A DNA stretch of 64,000 nucleotides from Betaproteobacteria bacterium Ga0074130 (GTDB lineage: Bacteria > Pseudomonadota > Gammaproteobacteria > Burkholderiales > Rhodocyclaceae). The notes beneath the pieces were generated by a model. That model ran no database searches and was not told where the DNA came from. It saw nothing but the letters and a program-made list of their open reading frames with translations. Location: NCBI GenBank assembly GCA_001464495.1, contig LNDZ01000021.1, positions 1 through 64,000 on the forward strand, read 5' to 3'. The position numbers and the translations under genes were made by a program. Below, in pieces: positions 47,615 to 58,019 of the stretch (position 1 is the stretch's first letter; every line of letters starts with the position of its first letter).

Positions 47615-50389
47615 TCAGGCATGATCTCGTTGCTCGCCAGCGCCATGCAGATTGCTGGTACAACGGCCGCAGATGGTTGGATGCGCGGCATCGTGGCCAA
47701 CATCGGCACGCCAATGCCAGCAACGCTCACACTTCTGATACGCGGTCGGCACAGCCACAATCGCTTCGACTTCCGCATTCACAACGATGGCCTTGGAGCT
47801 AATCAACACAAAACGCAGATCGTCCTCCAGTGAGGCCAGCGCTGCGTACTTATCGCCACTCACGCGAATCTCGACTTCGGCCTGCAGCGAAGCACCGATC
47901 TTGCCTTCGGTACGCAGGTCTTCAAGCACCTTTGCCACCTCAGCACGCGTCTCGCGGATCAACGCCCACTTGGCGCTAAGTTCAGCCTCACCCGCTTGTG
48001 ACGGCAGCTCATGCCAGGTGGTGAGCATAACGCTCTCGCCACCCTTGATGGTCGCCCAGATTTCTTCGGCCGTGAAAGACAGAATTGGTGCAAGCAGGCG
48101 AGTTACGCTTTGCAGGATATGCCACAGCGCACTTTGCGCAGCACGGCGTGCGCGCGAGTTTTCGGCGCTGGTGTAGAGGCGGTCCTTGAGAATGTCGAGG
48201 TAGAAAGCGCCCAGCTCTTCCGAACAGAAACCTTGCAAGGCCTGCACGACCTTGTGGAACTCATACTTGTCGTAGTCCGCTTGGACTGTTGCTTGAAGCT
48301 CTCTGGTCAATGCCAGTGCATAGCGATCAATTTCCAGCCATTGATCAAGCGGCAGCATGTCCTTGGCCGGATCAAAATCGACGGTATTAGCCAACAGGAA
48401 GCGCAGCGTGTTGCGCAGGCGGCGGTAAGTCTCAACCACGCGCGACAAGATTTCCTTGGAGATGGACAGTTCGCCCGAGTAGTCGGTCGAAGCCACCCAC
48501 AGACGCAGGATATCCACGCCCATGCTATCGGCTACTTCCTGCGGCGCCACGACATTGCCCTTGGACTTGGACATCTTCATGCCCTTGCCATCGACCACGA
48601 AGCCATGGGTCAGCAGCGCCTTGTAGGGCGCACGGCCGTCGATGGCGCAGCCGGTCAAGAGCGAGGAATGGAACCAGCCGCGATGCTGGTCTGAGCCTTC
48701 GAGATATAGATCAGCCGGATAGCCGCAGGCATCGGCATGGCTGCCCCGCATGACGGACCAATGCGTGACACCCGAATCAAACCAGACATCGAGCGTGTCG
48801 CTCATCTTGCTGTATTGCGCTGCCTCGTCGCCCAGCAGCTCCTTTGGATCGAGCGAGAACCACGCCTGAATGCCCTCTTTCTCGACGCGCTGTGCCACCT
48901 GCTCCAGCAGCTCGGGGCTGCGTGGGTGCGGTTCGCCCGTTTCGCGATGCAGGAAGAAAGGAATCGGCACGCCCCAGTTGCGCTGACGCGAAATGCACCA
49001 GTCCGGACGATTAGCGATCATGGCATTCAAGCGCGCCTCACCCCAACCGGGGAAGAACTCGGTATCGGCAATCGCCTTGAGTGCATCCGCACGCAGATTC
49101 GGCGAGTTTGGATTTTTCTCGTCCGCATCCATGCGCACAAACCACTGCGTCGTGGCACGGAAGATGATCGGCGTCTTGTGGCGCCAGCAATGTGGATAGC
49201 TATGACGCAGCTTGGCGTGCTTGAGCAGCGCGCCCTTTTCAGTCAGCAGCTCGATCACCTTGGGGTTGGCTTCCCATACGGTCATACCGGCAAAGTTTTG
49301 CACCGTACTGATGAAGCGGCCATCATCGGCCACTGGGTTATCTACTGCGAGCTTGTACTTCAAGCCAACCTGATAGTCATCCACGCCGTGTGCTGGCGCG
49401 GTATGCACAAGACCTGTGCCGCCTTCGACGGTGACATGCTCACCCAGAATCCATGGCACCTGACGCGCTAGGAAGGGATGCTGGAACAATTGATTTTCCA
49501 GCGCAGCACCCTGTACAGAGCCCAGCACTTTATGCGAGGACACTTCATAGCGGGCAAGGCACGCTTCGGCCAGCTCGCGCACGAGGATCAGCAGCCCCTT
49601 CTCAGTATCGATAAGGTCATAGGTGAATTCGGGGTGCGCGCTAATGGCCTGATTGGCTGGCAGCGTCCATGGCGTGGTGGTCCAGATCACCGCATGGATG
49701 GGCGCATTGACGGTCACACCGAAGGCCTTTGCCACGGCAGCGGTGTCAACGGCAGCAAAGGCGACATCAACAGCATCTGAGGTCTTGTCTTCGTATTCGA
49801 CTTCAGCCTCAGCCAATGCCGAGCCGCAATCGAGACACCAGTTCACCGGCTTCAAGCCGCGATACACGTAACCCCGTTCGAGCATCTTGCCGAGGGCGCG
49901 AATCTCATCGGCCTCGTTGCTGAAGTTCATGGTCAGGTAGGGATTGTCCCAATCTGCCAACACGCCGAGGCGGATGAAGTCCTTCTTCTGACGTGCCACT
50001 TGCTCGGCCGCATAGGTGCGTGCCAGTTCGCGCACCTTGTCGGCAGGCAGGCCCTTGCCATGCTGCTTTTCAATCTGGTGCTCAATCGGCAGTCCGTGGC
50101 AATCCCAACCTGGGATATACGGCGCATCAAAACCCGACAGGGTCTTGGAGCGGACGATGATGTCCTTGAGAATCTTGTTTACTGCATGGCCGATGTGAAT
50201 ATCGCCGTTGGCATACGGCGGACCATCATGAAGCACAAAGCGCGGACGGCCTTTAGCGGCTTCACGAATCTTCTTGTACAGCTGCTTCTGTTGCCACTCG
50301 GCCACCCAGTTCGGCTCGCGCTTGGACAGATCCCCCCGCATCGGGAAGGGGGTGTCCGGCATATTCAGTGTCTTGCGGTAATCACTCAT
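47615..50389 (-). CDS. ileS: Isoleucyl-tRNA synthetase
   Basis: The 924-residue class I synthetase has HIGH ([13 protein letters not shown], about residue 68), the editing domain with [12 protein letters not shown] and [15 protein letters not shown] ([13 protein letters not shown], about residue 605), and the C-terminal zinc site CERCWHWR plus CGRCTSNL. It is the bacterial IleS1 type. The start overlaps the ribF stop (ATGA). Confidence 0.98.
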   Translation of the reverse strand: MSDYRKTLNMPDTPFPMRGDLSKREPNWVAEWQQKQLYKKIREAAKGRPRFVLHDGPPYANGDIHIGHAVNKILKDIIVRSKTLSGFDAPYIPGWDCHGLPIEHQIEKQHGKGLPADKVRELARTYAAEQVARQKKDFIRLGVLADWDNPYLTMNFSNEADEIRALGKMLERGYVYRGLKPVNWCLDCGSALAEAEVEYEDKTSDAVDVAFAAVDTAAVAKAFGVTVNAPIHAVIWTTTPWTLPANQAISAHPEFTYDLIDTEKGLLILVRELAEACLARYEVSSHKVLGSVQGAALENQLFQHPFLARQVPWILGEHVTVEGGTGLVHTAPAHGVDDYQVGLKYKLAVDNPVADDGRFISTVQNFAGMTVWEANPKVIELLTEKGALLKHAKLRHSYPHCWRHKTPIIFRATTQWFVRMDADEKNPNSPNLRADALKAIADTEFFPGWGEARLNAMIANRPDWCISRQRNWGVPIPFFLHRETGEPHPRSPELLEQVAQRVEKEGIQAWFSLDPKELLGDEAAQYSKMSDTLDVWFDSGVTHWSVMRGSHADACGYPADLYLEGSDQHRGWFHSSLLTGCAIDGRAPYKALLTHGFVVDGKGMKMSKSKGNVVAPQEVADSMGVDILRLWVASTDYSGELSISKEILSRVVETYRRLRNTLRFLLANTVDFDPAKDMLPLDQWLEIDRYALALTRELQATVQADYDKYEFHKVVQALQGFCSEELGAFYLDILKDRLYTSAENSRARRAAQSALWHILQSVTRLLAPILSFTAEEIWATIKGGESVMLTTWHELPSQAGEAELSAKWALIRETRAEVAKVLEDLRTEGKIGASLQAEVEIRVSGDKYAALASLEDDLRFVLISSKAIVVNAEVEAIVAVPTAYQKCERCWHWRADVGHDAAHPTICGRCTSNLHGAGEQRDHA

Positions 50390-51324
50390 TTTGATTCTGT
50401 GGACTCTTGAAAATAGTTTCGGGTTGCCTCGACATCGCGTGCAATCTGCGCCTTGAGCGCATCAAGGCTGGCGTATTTGGCTTCGTCACGTAGCTTGTGA
50501 TGGAAATTCACATGCACATGCGCGCCATAAATATCGCCTTGAAAATTGAGTAAATGCACTTCCAGCACAGGCTTCAGCCCAGCCGCAATCGTTGGGCGCA
50601 CACCCACGCTGGCAGCACCGAACACCGGCGCCTCACCCAAGCCATCAACGCTTACCGCATATACCCCAGTCAAGGGCAGACGATGACGGGCATGCTGCAC
50701 ATTCGCTGTCGGGAAACCCAGCGTACGGCCGATCTTGTCGCCATGCATGATGCGGCCGGAGATGGAAAATCGACGGCCGAGGAAGTGTTCGGCGCGAATC
50801 AGATTGCCACTTGCCAACGCAGCACGAATGCTTGAACTGGAAACACGCTCCCCATCCAGCTCGATAGTGGTCATGGCCTCAACGGCAAAGCGATGCGCGA
50901 TGCCCGCCTTCTGCAATAGTGCAAAGTCGCCGCTGCGGCCCTTGCCGAAACGGAAGTCGTCGCCAATCAGCAGATGACGGACGCCCAAGCCGCGGACAAG
51001 AATTTTCTCAATGAAGTCGTCAGCACTCAGGCTGGCGAACGCGGCATTGAAACGGCACACGTAGACGTGATCAACGCCGCACTCAGCCAACAACTCCAGT
51101 TTCTCGCGTAGCCGGGTTAGTCGTGAAGGGGCTTCTGCCGGGGTGAAGTATTCGCGTGGATGTGGTTCAAAGGTCAGGACAGCCGCCGGCATGGCAGCCT
51201 TGCGCGCAATCGTGACTAGGCGCTGCAACATGGCGCGATGGCCAAGATGCACGCCATCGAAGTTACCGATGGTAAGCACGGAGGCAAATGCTGCCTTAGA
51301 GGGGATGCCGCGATAGACGATCAT
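50386..51324 (-). CDS. ribF: Bifunctional riboflavin kinase / FAD synthetase
   Basis: The 312-residue enzyme makes FMN and FAD. The N-terminal nucleotidyltransferase domain has [16 protein letters not shown] and [13 protein letters not shown]; the C-terminal kinase domain has [11 protein letters not shown] and EVHLLNF. It is translationally coupled to ileS. An extended -10 element lies about 55 bp upstream. Confidence 0.97.
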   Translation of the reverse strand: MIVYRGIPSKAAFASVLTIGNFDGVHLGHRAMLQRLVTIARKAAMPAAVLTFEPHPREYFTPAEAPSRLTRLREKLELLAECGVDHVYVCRFNAAFASLSADDFIEKILVRGLGVRHLLIGDDFRFGKGRSGDFALLQKAGIAHRFAVEAMTTIELDGERVSSSSIRAALASGNLIRAEHFLGRRFSISGRIMHGDKIGRTLGFPTANVQHARHRLPLTGVYAVSVDGLGEAPVFGAASVGVRPTIAAGLKPVLEVHLLNFQGDIYGAHVHVNFHHKLRDEAKYASLDALKAQIARDVEATRNYFQESTESK

Positions 51325-51376
51325 GCCGAGGTCGGAGCCAGGCGCTTGCCCGGAAAATCCCTAACGAAAACCGGCA

Positions 51377-51385
51377 ATTATATCA
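51377..51385 (-). promoter_or_regulatory. Likely extended -10 promoter of ribF
   Basis: On the minus strand TGATATAAT is an extended -10 element. It lies in the 126-bp gap between amiC and ribF, so the ribF-ileS-lspA-fkpB-ispH group can be transcribed on its own. No good -35 box is visible, as allowed for extended -10 promoters. Confidence 0.5.
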
Positions 51386-51450
51386 GCCGGCGCCTATGCA
51401 GCCCTAGGCTTGCGCGGATCAATTTACGCTATGAAAGCAGCTGGAGCGCT

Positions 51451-52818
51451 TTAGTCCAGGCGGGCCAGCTTGGACTTGGCCAGCGGCGGATTTTTCGCGA
51501 AATAACGCTTGATGCCGCGCAGAATGGCCTCAGCCATCTTGTCCTGATAATCCTCGTCAGTCAGCTTGGCCTCTTCTTCTGGGTTCGAGATGAACGCAGT
51601 CTCGATGAGGATGGACGGAATATCCGGCGCCTTGAGTACAGCAAAGCCAGCCTGCTCCACCTCGGCCTTGTGCAAAGTATTGATGCTACCTAGCTCGCCC
51701 AGCACCGACTTGCCAACCTTGAGGCTGTCATTGATGGTCGCGGTCTGCGACAAATCCAGCAGCGTGCGGGCAAGGTATGGGTCTTTGACGCCAATATTCA
51801 CGCCACCGATCAAGTCGGCCGCATTTTCTTTATTGGCCAGCCAGCGTGCGGCGGTGCTCGATGCGCCGTTTTCCGACAGCGCAAACACGCTGGAACCGCG
51901 TGCGGTTGGCTTGATAAAGGCATCGGCATGCACCGAGATAAACAAATCGGCATTCACACGCCGCGCCTTTTGTACGCGCTGATGCAGGGGCACAAAAAAG
52001 TCGCTGTCGCGCGTCAGCACCGAACGCATGTTTGGTTCGGCATCAATCTTTGCCTTGAGGCGACGGGCAATTGATAACGTCACCGTCTTTTCATACGTGC
52101 CGCGCCGGCCAACCGCACCGGGGTCTTCGCCGCCATGCCCGGGGTCAAGCACAATCGTCACCAGCCTCGCGATGTCGAGTTTTTCAGATTTCGCCGGCCG
52201 AGTGGACTCGGGGGCTTTGTCCTTGTGGCGCGCAGCCGTCGTATCGGGCTTGCTTGACAGCTCTTGCTTGTCTTCAGACTGCTCAAGCAAAGACATGAGC
52301 GGATCTGGCGGCTCGATCGGGTAGAGATCAAGCACCAGTCGATGCCCGTACTCACCTACAGGTTTGAGAGTGAAGACCTGCGGCTTGATCTCGGCCTTGA
52401 GCTCAATCACCAAACGCACCACGCCCGGCCGGTTGCGCCCGGCACGAATCAGCTTGATATAGGGATCAGTCTCGGAAATTTTGCCAGGTAAGGATTGCAG
52501 CACCGAGTTGAACTCGACACCTTCAATATCCACCACGAGCCGATGCGGGTCCTTAACCAACATTTGTGAAAACTTGAGTTCATCGCTGTGTTCAAGCGTC
52601 ACGCGCGTGTAGTCACGCGCCGGCCAGACGCGCACCCCCATGATGCTGGCGGCACTGGCGGCAAAGCCGGTGCGCGTCACCAGAAGCGTCAGTGACGCAG
52701 CAGCGAACTTGAGAACATCACGACGCGAATGCGAGCGAGCCAGACGCAGCTCGTCCGGGTCCGTCAGCGGATCGGATTCGACGATACGGAAAAGAGGGGC
52801 TGGAAGTTTTTCAGACAC
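51451..52818 (-). CDS. amiC: N-acetylmuramoyl-L-alanine amidase AmiC, Tat-exported
   Basis: The 455-residue enzyme splits septal peptidoglycan by cutting the amide bond between MurNAc and the peptide. It has a twin-arginine signal (SRRDVLKFAAASLTLLV) after an unusually long N-region of about 30 residues, an AMIN domain (VRVWPARDYTRVTLEHS), and a zinc-dependent Amidase_3 domain (VLDPGHGGEDPGAVG, later SVHADAF and LIETAFISNPEEE). The listed ATG lies inside tsaE (overlap 55 bp); a start further in would spoil the signal peptide. Confidence 0.95.
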   Translation of the reverse strand: MSEKLPAPLFRIVESDPLTDPDELRLARSHSRRDVLKFAAASLTLLVTRTGFAASAASIMGVRVWPARDYTRVTLEHSDELKFSQMLVKDPHRLVVDIEGVEFNSVLQSLPGKISETDPYIKLIRAGRNRPGVVRLVIELKAEIKPQVFTLKPVGEYGHRLVLDLYPIEPPDPLMSLLEQSEDKQELSSKPDTTAARHKDKAPESTRPAKSEKLDIARLVTIVLDPGHGGEDPGAVGRRGTYEKTVTLSIARRLKAKIDAEPNMRSVLTRDSDFFVPLHQRVQKARRVNADLFISVHADAFIKPTARGSSVFALSENGASSTAARWLANKENAADLIGGVNIGVKDPYLARTLLDLSQTATINDSLKVGKSVLGELGSINTLHKAEVEQAGFAVLKAPDIPSILIETAFISNPEEEAKLTDEDYQDKMAEAILRGIKRYFAKNPPLAKSKLARLD

Positions 52819-53270
52819 AGCGCACCTCGCTCGCTGGCGGCATGCACTTCAGCGCTGCGGCCATCGCCATCAACGCGGAGCCGGATGCAGAGGTCTGCCG
52901 AAGGCAAATACGGGGCTGCTTTGTCCGGCCATTCGACCAGACAAATACCATCGCCCTGAAAGTATTCGTCCAAACCTGCATCTACATACTCTTCCGGCTC
53001 GTTGAATCTATAAAAATCAAAGTGATACAAGTTTAACCCAGAAACCGTATGAACTTCAACCAAAGTATAGGTCGGGCTTTTGACCTTATTTCCATAACCG
53101 AGCCCGCGCAGCAGTCCGCGCACTAGCGTGGTCTTGCCAGCGCCCAGATCACCCTCCAGCGTAACCACCATGCCCGGCTGCAGCACAGGAATCAGCGCAG
53201 CACCAAACGCAAGGGTTGCAACCTCGTCGGGAAGCGACAGAATCAGCGGGTTATGATTGGGTGCATGCAT
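52764..53270 (-). CDS. tsaE: tRNA threonylcarbamoyladenosine biosynthesis ATPase TsaE
   Basis: The 168-residue P-loop protein works with TsaB and TsaD to make t6A37 in tRNA. Walker A is LEGDLGAGKTTLVRG; other marks are VKSPTYTLVE and LYHFDFYR with GICLVEWPDKA. Its C-terminal 18 codons overlap the amiC start, and its 5' end is very close to the divergent queG. Confidence 0.96.
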   Translation of the reverse strand: MHAPNHNPLILSLPDEVATLAFGAALIPVLQPGMVVTLEGDLGAGKTTLVRGLLRGLGYGNKVKSPTYTLVEVHTVSGLNLYHFDFYRFNEPEEYVDAGLDEYFQGDGICLVEWPDKAAPYLPSADLCIRLRVDGDGRSAEVHAASERGALCLKNFQPLFSVSSNPIR

Positions 53271-53288
53271 GCAGAAATATCAGGACAA

Positions 53289-54392
53289 ATGAAGCAGGAG
53301 GAAGGAACCAGCACAAACTGGGCCGGGCTCGCGCTCGCCATTAAGGCGTGGGGACGCGAGTTGGGCTTTGCTGCCATTGGCATCACCCATGTGGATCTCA
53401 GCCATGCCGAAGCGGGCTTTCTCGACTGGATTGCCAAGGGTTATCACGGCGAGATGGATTATATGGCACGGCATGGCGAGAACGGCCTGACCCGTGCCCG
53501 GCCGGCCGCGCTGGTGCCCGGCACCGTCTCTGTCATCACGGCTCGCCTCGACTACAAACCCGATGCCGCTGATGCCGGTGCCAATCTGCAAGACGCAGGA
53601 CGGGCCTATCTGTCCCGCTATGCGCTAGGGCGTGATTATCACAAAGTCTTGCGCAATAAGTTGCAGGCGTTGGCTGAGCGCATTAATGGAGAACTGGGTA
53701 CAACACACGCTCCAGCCTTCCAGTACCGCGCCTTCACCGACTCAGCACCTGTGATGGAAGTGGAGCTTGCTGCCATGAGCGGGTTGGGCTGGCGTGGCAA
53801 GCACACCTTGCTACTCAACCGCGACGCAGGCTCATTCTTCTTTCTTGGCGAATTGTTCAGCAATCTGCCACTCCCGGCCGATGCGCCGACCAGCAGTCAT
53901 TGCGGCACCTGCCAGTCTTGCCTCGACATCTGCCCGACGCAGGCATTTGTCGGGCCGCATGTGCTCGATGCGCGCCGCTGCATTTCTTACCTAACCATTG
54001 AGCTGAAAGGCAGCATCCCACTTGAGCTGCGCCCGCTCATCGGCAACCGCGTGTATGGCTGCGATGATTGTCAGCTCGCATGCCCGTGGAATCGTTTTGC
54101 ACCGCTGAGCGCGGAGGACGATTTCAAGGTACGCAATGGCCTGGATCAAGCTACGTTAGTAGAGCTGTTTACGTGGAGTGAAGAAGAGTTCAATCACCGT
54201 CTGGCAGGCTCGGCTATCCGCCGTATCGGCCATGAACGCTGGCTACGCAATCTGGCCGTCGGGCTTGGCAACATCCCACCCGACCATGCTGCTGCGCCAG
54301 CAGCGGTGATGGCATTACAGGCACGACTGAACGACGAAAGCGGCTTGGTACGCGAACATGCCCAATGGGCTTTGCAACGGCTGATTGCTTAG
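53289..54392 (+). CDS. queG: Epoxyqueuosine reductase
   Basis: The 367-residue cobalamin-dependent iron-sulfur enzyme performs the last step of queuosine synthesis in tRNA. It has the double [4Fe-4S] motif CGTCQSCLDICP and CDDCQLACPWNRF, the catalytic region ALVPGTVSVITARLDY, and a C-terminal HEAT-like part. I chose ATG 53289 because AGGA lies 6 bases before it; ATGs at 53253 and 53265 overlap the tsaE start. It converges on sseA with a 4-base overlap. Confidence 0.95.
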   Translation: MKQEEGTSTNWAGLALAIKAWGRELGFAAIGITHVDLSHAEAGFLDWIAKGYHGEMDYMARHGENGLTRARPAALVPGTVSVITARLDYKPDAADAGANLQDAGRAYLSRYALGRDYHKVLRNKLQALAERINGELGTTHAPAFQYRAFTDSAPVMEVELAAMSGLGWRGKHTLLLNRDAGSFFFLGELFSNLPLPADAPTSSHCGTCQSCLDICPTQAFVGPHVLDARRCISYLTIELKGSIPLELRPLIGNRVYGCDDCQLACPWNRFAPLSAEDDFKVRNGLDQATLVELFTWSEEEFNHRLAGSAIRRIGHERWLRNLAVGLGNIPPDHAAAPAAVMALQARLNDESGLVREHAQWALQRLIA

Positions 54393-55216
54393 CCCTGCTC
54401 CACCGGCCGCGAAGGATCACTACTCCACTCACTCCACGAACCTGCGTACAAGCGCGACCCTGTCAGCCCGGCCACTTCCATGGCTAGCAAATTGTGGCAT
54501 GCGGTCACGCCTGAGCCGCAGGAATGCACTACGCTGGCTGGGTCTGCATCACCCAACTGCGTCATAAACTCGGCGCGCAATAGCTCTGGCGATTTGAAGC
54601 GCCCATCATCGCCAAGGTTCTGCCGGAAAAAACGATTATGCGCGCCGGGAATATGGCCACCCACAGCATCCAGGGTTTCGTTCTCACCCCGAAAACGATC
54701 TTCACTCCGTGCATCCAGCAGATAGGCTGAAGAGGTGCCCAAGAAAGACAGCACATCAGCAGCACGCACCACGGGGCCAGTCTGGATCAAGGGGTAGTCT
54801 TGCGCAGGAAAGCTTTGCGGCTGCTGTGACAACGGAAAGCCGGCCTCTGTCCACGCCTGAATGCCACCATCAAGCACCGCGACATGACCACGATGGCCAA
54901 CCCAACGCAGCATCCACCATAGACGTGCGGCAAACATACCGCCTGCGTCATCGTAAATGGCGACAGCGGAGTCCGGTGTCAATCCCAGCGACCCCAAGCG
55001 CATGGCGAATTGCTGAGGATCGGGGAGTGGATGACGACCATTGTGACCATCTGGCTGCCCCGATAACTCATGGCTCAAATGCAGGTATCGGGCACCCGGG
55101 ATGTGCCCATTGGCAAACGCCCGCGCACCCGCGCCGGCATCCCGTAGGTCGTAGCGGCAGTCAAAAATTCGATACGTGGTGTCGGCGTGCAGTGCTGCGG
55201 CAGTAATCAATGCCAT
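54389..55216 (-). CDS. sseA: 3-mercaptopyruvate sulfurtransferase / rhodanese
   Basis: The 275-residue protein has two rhodanese domains. The active-site loop in the second is CGSGVTACHN, the mercaptopyruvate-type pattern rather than CRKGVT of thiosulfate sulfurtransferases. It starts at 55216, in a TAATG overlap with the STAS-like gene upstream, so the two are coupled. Confidence 0.94.
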   Translation of the reverse strand: MALITAAALHADTTYRIFDCRYDLRDAGAGARAFANGHIPGARYLHLSHELSGQPDGHNGRHPLPDPQQFAMRLGSLGLTPDSAVAIYDDAGGMFAARLWWMLRWVGHRGHVAVLDGGIQAWTEAGFPLSQQPQSFPAQDYPLIQTGPVVRAADVLSFLGTSSAYLLDARSEDRFRGENETLDAVGGHIPGAHNRFFRQNLGDDGRFKSPELLRAEFMTQLGDADPASVVHSCGSGVTACHNLLAMEVAGLTGSRLYAGSWSEWSSDPSRPVEQG

Positions 55217-55563
55217 TACACGGATTCCACCCAAGCACGCGCCTCATCGGCATCTTCAAAAACTTGCAGTTCGGTATCCAAGAACACCTTGTTAAGCCAT
55301 GCGCTCCAGGTGATCCATTGGCTCTCAGTCACGATCGCGATGCGCCGAAAATCATTGGCATGCTCGCGTGAGAACTTGATGTCCTCCCACAGCACATCGA
55401 CGGTGAAACTGAGCATTTCGCGCAGATCCAGATACAAATCGACTGGCCCTTCAAAGTCGACTTTGTAATTGACCAGCGCTTCAAATTCCGTGTAGTCCGC
55501 CAACGTGAATTCGCCTAGCACCGTGACAGTGACAAGCGTTCCTTTGTGATCGATTGCAATCAT
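55216..55563 (-). CDS. SpoIIAA/STAS-like protein
   Basis: The 115-residue protein resembles the SpoIIAA-like family (PF11964): MIAIDHKGTLVTVTVLGEFT at the start, then VDLYLDLREML, RRIAIVTESQWITW and VFEDADEARAWVES at the end. STAS-like domains bind lipids or partner proteins; the partner is not known. ATG 55563 has AGGA 7 bases upstream and gives the family length. It overlaps sseA. Confidence 0.85.
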   Translation of the reverse strand: MIAIDHKGTLVTVTVLGEFTLADYTEFEALVNYKVDFEGPVDLYLDLREMLSFTVDVLWEDIKFSREHANDFRRIAIVTESQWITWSAWLNKVFLDTELQVFEDADEARAWVESV

Positions 55564-55613
55564 GGCGCGTCCTTTCTTCCGATGAATCGTGAGACTGACA
55601 ATTCCACTATAAC

Positions 55614-56480
55614 TCAATCAATGGGGTCGGCAAGCGCCCTTTCCGACTGCCTAGAATATGCCGTTGCCATGACGCCGGCGACGATGATCAGGCCAACCCC
55701 AAGGTAGGCCAATAAAGGCAGAGACTCCGCCCACAGCAGAAAGGCAAACAGACTGGAGAAGACAACCGTACTGTAGGAGAGGCTGGCGGTGGACAAGGTT
55801 TTTCCATGCTTGTAGGCGGCCGTCATGCAAAGCTGTGCCAAGGCGCCACAACCGCCAATACCGAGCACAGGTAGCCAGCTCGAAGCGTCATGCGGCGTAT
55901 GCGCACTGCCCAGAACCCAGGGCAACCCAGCCAAGGTGGTGGCTAAGGAAAAGATGAACACGGTGCGCCATGCTGGCTCGCCCAACTGGCCTAGCGTGCG
56001 TACGTTCAGATAGGCCACGGCCGACATCACGCCACAGGCAAGGCCACATACCGCGCCGAACCATTGCGCCGGGTTCAGAGTCGGCTGGAGTAACAGCACA
56101 ATGCCGGCAAAGCCTAGCAACAAGGCAAGATAGATTGGGCGGCGCACGGGCTCATGCAGCCAGAACGCCAGCAGTAGAGAAAGGAATAGGGGAGAGGTGT
56201 AGGACAGCGTAACGGCAGTGGATAGTGGCAGCTCGGTCATGGCGAGAAACGAAGCCATCAGGGCAACGGTCCCGGCAACACTCCGCCACAGGTGGCTACG
56301 CAGATGCCGTGTGACCGGCGAGAGGCGATGCCACACCATCCAGGCACCGATCAGGAGCAGCGCGATGAAGCCGCGGTAGAAGATTAGTTCAGCTGTAGCA
56401 AACTGCGGACTGGCAAGTTTGACACACACGCCCATGGCAGCGAACAACACGCTCGCTGCCAGCATCCAGACCACGCTCAC
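55614..56480 (-). CDS. EamA/DMT-family transporter
   Basis: The 288-residue membrane protein has ten predicted helices formed by two EamA repeats (VVWMLAASVLFAAMGVCVKLA starts the first; CGALAQLCMTAAYKHG and SYSTVVFSSLFAFLLW are in the second). Members export amino acids or other small metabolites; the substrate cannot be told. It lies between the Rieske oxygenase and the STAS-like gene on the same strand. Confidence 0.92.
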   Translation of the reverse strand: MSVVWMLAASVLFAAMGVCVKLASPQFATAELIFYRGFIALLLIGAWMVWHRLSPVTRHLRSHLWRSVAGTVALMASFLAMTELPLSTAVTLSYTSPLFLSLLLAFWLHEPVRRPIYLALLLGFAGIVLLLQPTLNPAQWFGAVCGLACGVMSAVAYLNVRTLGQLGEPAWRTVFIFSLATTLAGLPWVLGSAHTPHDASSWLPVLGIGGCGALAQLCMTAAYKHGKTLSTASLSYSTVVFSSLFAFLLWAESLPLLAYLGVGLIIVAGVMATAYSRQSERALADPID

Positions 56481-56498
56481 TGTACGTGATCGATCAGA

Positions 56499-57608
56499 TC
56501 AGCGGCCCTGCAGCGCTTCGCCCATCACGCGGCGATAGAACTCATGGAAATGCTGCATGCCGTCTTCCATAGGCGACTGATACGGGCCGACCTCATTGCG
56601 CCCGGCCTTCCACAAGGCATGGCGGCCACGATCCATGCGCTCGCCGATTTCATCGTCCTCGACAGCCGTTTCCATGTAGGCGGCCTGCTCGGCGGCAATG
56701 AACTCGGGCTCGAACAGCGCGATGTCCTCGGGGTAGTAGAACTCGACGACATTGAGCGTCTTATTCACGTCTTGCGGGATCAGCGTCGATACCACCAGCA
56801 CATGCGGATACCACTCGACCATGATGTTCGGGTAGTAGGTCAGCCAGATGGCACCATGCGGTGGCAGCTGACCGTTGTAGTACTGCAGCACAGCGTTGTG
56901 CCAGCTTTCATAAGCCTTGGAGCCTGCCTTGGCGAGCGAAGTCACGCCGACGCGCTGCACCGAATACCAGTCGCCAAACTGCCAGGTTAGATCGTCACAG
57001 GTAACGAAATTGCCGAGGCCGGGATGGAATGGCGCAACGTGGTAATCCTCGAGATACACCTCGATGAAGGTCTTCCAGTTGTAGTTGCACTCATGCAGCT
57101 CAACATGATGGAACTGGTAGCCCGTGAAATCCAACTCCTTCGCCACCCTCATGCCCGCCAGATCGAGATTTGCCGAGCGCGGGCCTTTGAAGAGCAGGCC
57201 TTGCCAGTTCTCAAGCTTTTGCTTGTGCAGATTCAGGCAGGGGTTGGCCGGAAAGTGCGGCGCACCAATCAGTTCACCACCGGTGTTGTATGTCCAGCGG
57301 TGAATCGGGCAAACAATGTTTTCCGCATTGCCACGGCCTTCGAGCATGATGGCCTGACGGTGACGGCAGACATTCGACATGTCGTAATGACCATCCGGTT
57401 GGTGCACCAGCACGCGGCCATGGTCCAGCCATTCTTGGGTCCGGTAGTCATTGATGTTGGGCACCATCAGTTCATGACCGACATAACCCGGACCAGCATC
57501 GAAGATCAGCTTTTTCTCCAATTCGAAAAGCTTTTCGTCGAAATACCAAGATACGGGGAGCTGCGAGGCTGCGGGGGAAAGCAGCGCTGCGCGCGCGATG
57601 TCGGACAT
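56499..57608 (-). CDS. Rieske-type ring-hydroxylating oxygenase alpha subunit
   Basis: The 369-residue protein has a Rieske [2Fe-2S] site (CRHRQAIML and CPIHRWTYN, residues about 80-105) and a catalytic domain with the mononuclear iron ligands in EDYHVAPFHPGLG. It belongs to the branch with choline/carnitine- and aromatic-type oxygenases. No reductase or ferredoxin gene is adjacent, so it must use shared electron donors. The substrate is unknown; its regular position next to xseB-ispA-dxs in betaproteobacteria (from memory) suggests a housekeeping role. Start at 57608 chosen because the N-terminus then fits; the frame is open further up. Confidence 0.9.
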   Translation of the reverse strand: MSDIARAALLSPAASQLPVSWYFDEKLFELEKKLIFDAGPGYVGHELMVPNINDYRTQEWLDHGRVLVHQPDGHYDMSNVCRHRQAIMLEGRGNAENIVCPIHRWTYNTGGELIGAPHFPANPCLNLHKQKLENWQGLLFKGPRSANLDLAGMRVAKELDFTGYQFHHVELHECNYNWKTFIEVYLEDYHVAPFHPGLGNFVTCDDLTWQFGDWYSVQRVGVTSLAKAGSKAYESWHNAVLQYYNGQLPPHGAIWLTYYPNIMVEWYPHVLVVSTLIPQDVNKTLNVVEFYYPEDIALFEPEFIAAEQAAYMETAVEDDEIGERMDRGRHALWKAGRNEVGPYQSPMEDGMQHFHEFYRRVMGEALQGR

Positions 57609-57700
57609 TATTCCCAACCTCCAAGATAGAGTCAGACCCGGAAACCGGAAAACCAGTAGTAAATAACTGGAAAAACAGGGGAATGCGATTATATCGGAAT

Positions 57701-57730
57701 TGACCAGACCCCACACCTTGGGCTATTTTT
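57701..57730 (+). promoter_or_regulatory. Probable xseB-ispA-dxs promoter
   Basis: TTGACC (57701-57706) and TATTTT (57725-57730) are spaced by 18 bp on the plus strand. On the other strand a TATAAT (57694-57689) could serve the Rieske gene. The two promoters would overlap. Confidence 0.45.
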
Positions 57731-57767
57731 ACGGTCTTTGCTTCTAAAGCCACTCTGCGGAATCTTC

Positions 57768-58019
57768 ATGGCCAAGGCCACCCCTACCCCTGACAACACA
57801 CCTGCCTCATTCGAAACCGCACTTGCCGAGCTGGAAACCATCGTCAAGTCGCTAGAAGGCGGGCAAAATGGCCTGCCGCTTGAAGAGTCGCTTTCGGCCT
57901 ATCAGCGCGGCATGAACCTGCTGCGTTACTGTCAGGACGCCCTAGTTGCGGCAGAGCAGAAAATACAGATTCTCGAAAAAGATAATTTGCGCGACTTCAC
58001 CCCCGCCTCTGACGAATGA
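57768..58019 (+). CDS. xseB: Exodeoxyribonuclease VII small subunit
   Basis: The 83-residue protein has the XseB pattern SFETALAELETIVKSLEGG, LPLEESLSAYQRGMNLLRYC and AEQKIQIL. It joins XseA to form exonuclease VII, which degrades single-stranded DNA. xseA is not in the window. The stop overlaps the ispA start (ATGA). Confidence 0.95.
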   Translation: MAKATPTPDNTPASFETALAELETIVKSLEGGQNGLPLEESLSAYQRGMNLLRYCQDALVAAEQKIQILEKDNLRDFTPASDE

